Source: Bacillota bacterium
GTDB taxonomy: Bacteria; Bacillota; Clostridia; Lachnospirales; Cellulosilyticaceae
Length of the DNA stretch: 27,706 nucleotides
Assembly (NCBI GenBank): GCA_023410675.1
Contig: JAEYPM010000049.1
Coordinates: forward strand, 1-27,706
Direction of reading: 5' to 3'
Both the position numbers and the translations under genes were made by a program. This document shows, one piece after another, positions 23,588 to 27,706 of the stretch. How positions within the stretch are numbered: position 1 is the stretch's first letter; each line of letters begins with the position of its first letter. The notes under the pieces were generated by a model, which was not told where the DNA came from, did no database searches, and worked only from the letters and a program-made list of their open reading frames with translations.

Positions 23588-23609
23588 TGAAAGAATTTTT
23601 CACAAAATA

Positions 23610-23655
23610 TTGACAATATATTATTATCAGACTAAAATGTAAGTAAGTGATTACT
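23610..23655 (+). promoter_or_regulatory. Promoter and possible operator of tetR-che cluster B
   Basis: Consensus TTGACA (23610-23615) and TAAAAT (23633-23638) are 17 nt apart. Just downstream AGTAA-GTGA-TTACT (23642-23646, 23651-23655) is a short perfect dyad at the expected start, a usual place for a TetR site. The dyad assignment is weak. Confidence 0.6.
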
Positions 23656-23670
23656 ACGGTAGGTGACGAT

Positions 23671-24258
23671 ATGAAAAATTCTATATTGCATAGGAAAGAT
23701 AGTCTGATCATAACTACGATTGAAATTATTGATGAACTAGGTATCTTAGGTTTGTCTACAAGAGAAATAGCTAAGAGACAAGAAGTATCTGAGGCAACCC
23801 TTTTTAGGCATTATAAAAGTAAAAACGAGTTATTAATCGCAGTTCTAGAGTATTTTTTACAATTTGATGAAGATATCTTTTTAACCACGCAAAAAAGAGA
23901 ACTTGCACCAAAGGAGTCTATAGTACAGTTTATAAGTTTATTAGCAGTATATTATGAAAACTATCCAGCTATTACGTCTATTATGCAGATGATTGATGTT
24001 TTAAGATACGATCCTACATTAGAAGACAAGGCTAAAAATATCTTTAATAAGCGTATCAAATTTATTAAACAACTCGTTGAAGAAGCACAAACGCAAGGAG
24101 CAATACGCATTGATATGAATAGTGAAGATATAGCCGTGCTTATATCTGGAATGTGTCGGGAAGTATGTCTTAAGTGGAGGCTTGAGAACAAAAGATTTCC
24201 GCTAAAAGACAAAACACTTTTAGCCCTTGATATATTACTTGGCAATGTCAGTCCTTAA
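23671..24258 (+). CDS. TetR/AcrR family regulator
   Basis: 195 residues, all-helical. The N-terminal DNA-binding domain (about 5-55) has the TetR pattern 'IIDELGILGLSTREIAKRQ' then 'VSEATLFRHYKSKNELL', with the helix-turn-helix at about 29-48. The C-terminal part is the variable ligand-binding/dimerisation domain. ATG 23671 follows AGGTGA; an upstream in-frame GTG overlaps the possible operator and is less likely. It stands 40 nt ahead of cheA2 and replaces cheY in the cluster order, so it may control cluster B as well as itself. TetR proteins are usually repressors released by a small molecule. The ligand is unknown. A separate terminator between tetR and cheA2 is not visible, so they probably form one transcript. 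Confidence 0.9.
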   Translation: MKNSILHRKDSLIITTIEIIDELGILGLSTREIAKRQEVSEATLFRHYKSKNELLIAVLEYFLQFDEDIFLTTQKRELAPKESIVQFISLLAVYYENYPAITSIMQMIDVLRYDPTLEDKAKNIFNKRIKFIKQLVEEAQTQGAIRIDMNSEDIAVLISGMCREVCLKWRLENKRFPLKDKTLLALDILLGNVSP

Positions 24259-24298
24259 ATTGAGTGAATAATCAATAGAGAGATTAGAAGGTGATAAA

Positions 24299-26389
24299 AT
24301 GTCAGATCAATATTTAAATGAGCCTATGCTTGATATGTTTATTTTTGAAACCAATCAACTCATCACAAATCTAGAGCAAACCATATTAGCAAGTGAAAAA
24401 GAAAGTAGTTTTACTGTGGATGCTATTCATGAGATATTTAGGATTATGCATACGATTAAAGGTTCTGCAGCGATGATGATGTTTAATAGTATCGCCACAC
24501 TGGCACATGCGATGGAAGATGTATTTTATTATTTGCGTGAAGAAAAGCCTAACAATGTTAATTTTTTAACGATTTCTGATTTGATATTTGAAAGTATTGA
24601 TTTTATTAAAGTTGAAATGGAAAAGATTAAAAATGGGGAAGATGCCAATGAAGATGCATCAAAGCTAATAAATTCTTTAAAAGAGTTTTTAGACTCTCTT
24701 AAAAAAGAAAACAACTCTGATTTGAAGACTAAAGAAGATGCAAGACCAGCGGCAAAGCAGCAGTATTACATAAGAAAAGATAAGATTGTGCCTCCTTCAT
24801 ATCAAAATGCTTATAAAGCGGTTATACACTTTGAAGAAGGGTGTCAAATGGAAAATATTCGTGCGTATAGTATTATCCATAACATTAAGGATATTACCAA
24901 TGAGTATTATTATATCCCGAGGGATATTATTGATAATGATGATAGCACAGATATAATCCGTAAAGAAGGATTTTCTATATTTCTTAAATCGGATTGGCCT
25001 TATGAAAAAATGTATGAGTTTTTTATGCAAACAATATTTCTTAAGAGTCTAGAACTTGTTGCGTTAGAAAATGATGATGAGTTTAAGCAATTTTTAGAAG
25101 ACGATGAGGAGCTACAAGGATTATTAAAAGAAGATGAATTAACAATAAAAGACAATCCTATTAAAATGCCAGATACAAAAGATGTGCACAAAGTAGAAAC
25201 CACTGGAACGGCTCAGAGTATTATCAGTGTCCATGTAGCAAAGCTAGACAAGCTTATGGATTTGGTGGGAGAAATGGTTACTGCCGAGGCTATGGTTCTG
25301 CAAAATCCAGATTTAAAAGGCTTGGAGCTTGATAATTTTCAAAAGGCTGCGAGACAACTAAGTAAAATTACAACTGAGATACAAGATACTGTGATGTCCA
25401 TTCGGATGGTTCCTCTTGCAGCAACTTTTCTTAAGATGCAGCGTATTGTAAGGGACATGTGCAAAAAATTAGGAAAAGAAGTAAAGCTTGAGATTCTTGG
25501 AGAACAAACTGAAGTTGATAAAAATATTATTGAGCATATATCGGATCCCCTCATGCATCTTGTGCGTAATGCAATAGATCATGGGATTGAATCTAAGAGT
25601 GAGAGGGTATCCAAAGGAAAGCAAGTAGTTGGTACGGTAACCTTAGAAGCAAAAAATGCTGGAAATGACGTTCTTATTATAGTAAAAGATGATGGCAAGG
25701 GGCTAGATAAGGATAAAATTTATAATAAGGCAAGTGAAAATGGTGTAATCTATAAGCCTCAAGAAGAAATGACAGACAAAGAAATATTTAATCTCATATT
25801 ACTACCAGGATTTTCTACTAAAGAGAGTGTTTCAGAGTTCTCGGGTCGTGGCGTGGGCATGGATGTGGTAGCAAAAAATATTGAGGTAGTTGGTGGGTCA
25901 CTAAGTGTAGAAAGTGTTTTAGGTGAAGGGACAACCATTACACTCAAGATACCTTTAACCTTAGCTATTATAGATGGAATGACCATTAAGGTAGGACGGT
26001 CTTATTACACCTTGCCAACTATATCGATTAAAGAATTTTTTAGACCAAGATTATCAGATGTCATTACAGATCCTGATGGAAATGAAATGATTATGGTAAG
26101 AGGCAACTGCTATCCAATATTAAGATTACATAAGATCTATAAGGTGCAAACAGACATAACAAATTTTGATGCTGGCATTATTATCATGCTAGAACATGAT
26201 GATAAAACTTTATGTGTCTTTGCAGATGAACTTATAGGTCAGCAACAGGTAGTAGTTAAGGGGTTGCCGTCGTATATTCAAAGGTTCAAAAAAGCAAAAG
26301 GACTGGCTGGCTGTACTTTGCTAGGGGATGGAAGTATTAGTTTGATTTTAGATATAGCCGCCTTAACAAATTTTTATAACCTATCATAA
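24299..26389 (+). CDS. cheA: Chemotaxis histidine kinase CheA (cluster B)
   Basis: 696 residues, all five CheA domains: P1 with His51 ('FRIMHTIKGSAAMM'); P2 (about 170-255, 'YKAVIHFEEGCQMENIRAY'); an acidic linker (about 257-295, 'EDDEELQGLLKEDE') absent from cluster A; P3 (about 306-370, 'VAKLDKLMDLVGEMV'); P4 with N box 416-431 ('DPLMHLVRNAIDHGIE'), 'DDGKG' (464-468) and 'SGRGVGMD' (515-522); and P5 (about 555-690). Catalytic motifs are complete, so it should be active. ATG start after AAGGTGAT. It is clearly a paralogue of CheA at 12420. With no cheY in the visible part of cluster B, its response regulator is either beyond the window or is the CheY of cluster A. Confidence 0.95.
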   Translation: MSDQYLNEPMLDMFIFETNQLITNLEQTILASEKESSFTVDAIHEIFRIMHTIKGSAAMMMFNSIATLAHAMEDVFYYLREEKPNNVNFLTISDLIFESIDFIKVEMEKIKNGEDANEDASKLINSLKEFLDSLKKENNSDLKTKEDARPAAKQQYYIRKDKIVPPSYQNAYKAVIHFEEGCQMENIRAYSIIHNIKDITNEYYYIPRDIIDNDDSTDIIRKEGFSIFLKSDWPYEKMYEFFMQTIFLKSLELVALENDDEFKQFLEDDEELQGLLKEDELTIKDNPIKMPDTKDVHKVETTGTAQSIISVHVAKLDKLMDLVGEMVTAEAMVLQNPDLKGLELDNFQKAARQLSKITTEIQDTVMSIRMVPLAATFLKMQRIVRDMCKKLGKEVKLEILGEQTEVDKNIIEHISDPLMHLVRNAIDHGIESKSERVSKGKQVVGTVTLEAKNAGNDVLIIVKDDGKGLDKDKIYNKASENGVIYKPQEEMTDKEIFNLILLPGFSTKESVSEFSGRGVGMDVVAKNIEVVGGSLSVESVLGEGTTITLKIPLTLAIIDGMTIKVGRSYYTLPTISIKEFFRPRLSDVITDPDGNEMIMVRGNCYPILRLHKIYKVQTDITNFDAGIIIMLEHDDKTLCVFADELIGQQQVVVKGLPSYIQRFKKAKGLAGCTLLGDGSISLILDIAALTNFYNLS

Positions 26390-26400
26390 ATAGTTTTATC

Positions 26401-26428
26401 ATTTAAACAGTGAATTCTATAAGGAAGG
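26401..26428 (+). promoter_or_regulatory. Conserved pre-ribosome-site block, copy 2 (cheW2)
   Basis: ATTTAAACAGTGAATTCTAT followed by AAGGAAGG lies between cheA2 and cheW2. It matches copy 3 at 26976-27005 in 18 of the first 20 positions or better, and copy 1 more loosely. Confidence 0.5.
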
Positions 26429-26440
26429 GGGAATAAAGTC

Positions 26441-26935
26441 ATGATGGATATCAAAGAAAACATGTTAGAGTGGGAAGAAGATACCCAAAAGGACAAATTT
26501 TTAACTTTTTCATTAGACAAGGAAATCTATGGGATAGAGATTAAATATGTCACAGAAATTATAGGCATTCAAGAGTTTACAGAAATGCCAGAGCTTCCAG
26601 ACTATATAAGGGGCATTATTAATCTAAGAGGAAAGATTATCCCGATTATGGATGTAAGAATTCGTTTTAAAAAGAAAACCAAAGAATATAATGATAGAAC
26701 CTGTGTTATTGTTGTTGATATTAAGGACTTATGCATAGGCATCGTTGTTGATCAGGTTTTAGAGGTGCTTACAATTAAAGAAGAAGACATTGTGGAGCCG
26801 CCCAAACTTAGCAAGGATTTTAATAATAGATTTATTAAGAACATAGGGAAGGTTGGAAATGATGTGAAACTGCTACTCGACTGCCAGCAGCTATTAACAG
26901 ATGATGAACTGGAAGATTTAAGTGAAGTATTATAA
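26441..26935 (+). CDS. cheW: Chemotaxis adaptor CheW (cluster B)
   Basis: 164 residues, one CheW domain. 'KFLTFSLDKEIYGIEIKYVTEI', 'PELPDYIRGIINLRGKIIPIMDVRIRF' and 'GIVVDQVLEVL' are the family landmarks, and 'IKNIGKVGNDVKLLLDCQQLL' is shared with cluster A CheW. It couples MCP3 and perhaps the other receptors to CheA2. ATGATG start; the first ATG is 9 nt after AGGGGG. It lies 51 nt after cheA2 and 76 nt before mcp3, with a copy of the same block before each ribosome site. Confidence 0.94.
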   Translation: MMDIKENMLEWEEDTQKDKFLTFSLDKEIYGIEIKYVTEIIGIQEFTEMPELPDYIRGIINLRGKIIPIMDVRIRFKKKTKEYNDRTCVIVVDIKDLCIGIVVDQVLEVLTIKEEDIVEPPKLSKDFNNRFIKNIGKVGNDVKLLLDCQQLLTDDELEDLSEVL

Positions 26936-26975
26936 CAATAAAAGTTCCAAAAGAATGCACAGGAAATAACTTAAA

Positions 26976-27005
26976 ATTTAAACTGTGAATTCTATACTAA
27001 GGAGG
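26976..27005 (+). promoter_or_regulatory. Conserved pre-ribosome-site block, copy 3 (mcp3)
   Basis: ATTTAAACTGTGAATTCTAT runs on into ACTAAGGAGG, the ribosome site of mcp3. Compare 26401-26428 and 14492-14517. Confidence 0.5.
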
Positions 27006-27011
27006 TTGTTT

Positions 27012-27706
27012 ATGATGAAGTGGTTTTATGATATGAAAATTAGAGCAAAGCTTATAAGTTGTTTTATGGTGCTTGCACTATTTGCAGGTATTGTTGGAGT
27101 TGTTGGCGTTAACAATATGGGAACCATCAATCGTAGAAGTGAAGATATGTATAACAACAACTTCATACCTACTCAGCACCTTAAAGATATTCAAATACAA
27201 TTACAAAATGTTCGTGCCAATCAAGTTTTAGCTATTTATGAAAAGAATCCAAAAACGGTTTCTAAAAGATTAGATGTAATTAATCAAGCGATTGCTAATA
27301 ATGATAAATTATTAGCTGATTATGAAAAAATCATTCAAGATGATGAAACCAGGGCACTCTATAATGACGTTATGGATTGTCTTGCAGAATATAGGACGTT
27401 ACGTAATGAAAACTTAGAACTTGTTAAAGATGAGCAGTATGATCAAGCATTAGCAACGCTTGATGAGGTTACAAAGACAAGAGAAAAAGCTGATGAAGCA
27501 TTGCAGAGGTTAGAGGACTATGAAACGCAGAATGCCTTGCAAGCTGTTGAGCAAAATAAGGCGAACTTTACAGAGCAATCTACAGTTATGATTTTAGTGA
27601 TTATAATCAGTATCATATTAGCTATAGCACTTGGTTTTCTTGTTGCCAATATGATAAGCAGGCAGCTAAATCAACTCGTTAAGGTAGCTGATAGGATTGC
27701 AGATGG
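27012..27706 (+). CDS. Methyl-accepting chemotaxis protein 3 (partial, runs off the end)
   Basis: The first 231 codons are inside the window. The start MMKWFYDMKIRAKL matches the other two receptors. TM1 (about 13-36), a four-helix-bundle-type sensor (about 38-190, 'NNNFIPTQHLKDIQIQLQNVRANQ' is the usual first-helix pattern), TM2 (about 191-217), and the first residues of HAMP ('QLNQLVKVADRIADG') before the window ends. AAGGAGG lies 6 nt before the first ATG. The methylation and CheW-binding parts are out of view. It is the third gene of cluster B after cheA2 and cheW2, so cluster B repeats the cheA-cheW-mcp order of cluster A. Confidence 0.9.
   Translation, partial: MMKWFYDMKIRAKLISCFMVLALFAGIVGVVGVNNMGTINRRSEDMYNNNFIPTQHLKDIQIQLQNVRANQVLAIYEKNPKTVSKRLDVINQAIANNDKLLADYEKIIQDDETRALYNDVMDCLAEYRTLRNENLELVKDEQYDQALATLDEVTKTREKADEALQRLEDYETQNALQAVEQNKANFTEQSTVMILVIIISIILAIALGFLVANMISRQLNQLVKVADRIAD

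Overview
The window is low-GC DNA with strong AGGAGG-type Shine-Dalgarno sites, sigma-A-like promoters, frequent GTG/TTG starts and many intrinsic terminators. This points to a Firmicute, most likely a Clostridia member near Lachnospiraceae/Cellulosilyticum. The lineage is inferred from composition and gene types, not from a search.

Region 1 (1-4000) is transcribed leftward. It holds a secreted copper-amine-oxidase-N-domain protein and a two-gene operon of PLP aminotransferases (one HisC-like, one AspC-like). Region 2 (4040-6900) is transcribed rightward. It holds a tRNA-Gln(CUG) with its own promoter and terminator, a SanA/YdcF-like envelope protein, and a tandem duplication of a membrane leucine-rich-repeat gene. 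The first LRR copy is a pseudogene. The second is intact and is preceded by a relic of the 3' end of the SanA-like gene, which marks the duplicated unit. Region 3 (7050-11650) is housekeeping: a cold-shock gene with a long structured leader (leftward), the thyA-folA pair, a hemolysin III-type membrane protein (leftward), and a DUF1836 gene overlapping a lipoprotein gene.

Region 4 (11650-27706) is a chemosensory island. Cluster A has two candidate sigma-A promoters and runs cheY-cheA-cheW-mcp-cheR-cheB-hybrid histidine kinase-mcp to a strong terminator. It can be read as a full pathway. The receptors signal through CheW to CheA, and CheA phosphorylates CheY and CheB. CheR and CheB adapt the receptors. 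A cytoplasmic PAS-PAS-kinase-receiver protein is an extra input. After it lies a collapsed partial copy of the same operon: a near-copy of the cheY promoter, the last codons of cheR fused to the 3' third of cheB, then the last codons of the second mcp and its terminator. Cluster B follows: tetR-cheA2-cheW2-mcp3, running off the window end, with TetR where cluster A has cheY. No flagellar or pilus genes and no cheC, cheD or cheV are visible, so the output of these clusters cannot be decided here.

The most notable observations are the collapsed che-operon relic, the LRR duplication with its flanking-gene scar, the hybrid kinase with a four-cysteine PAS domain and a histidine-less Hpt-like tail, a conserved block just upstream of three che-gene ribosome binding sites, and an anti-Shine-Dalgarno element in the cold-shock leader.
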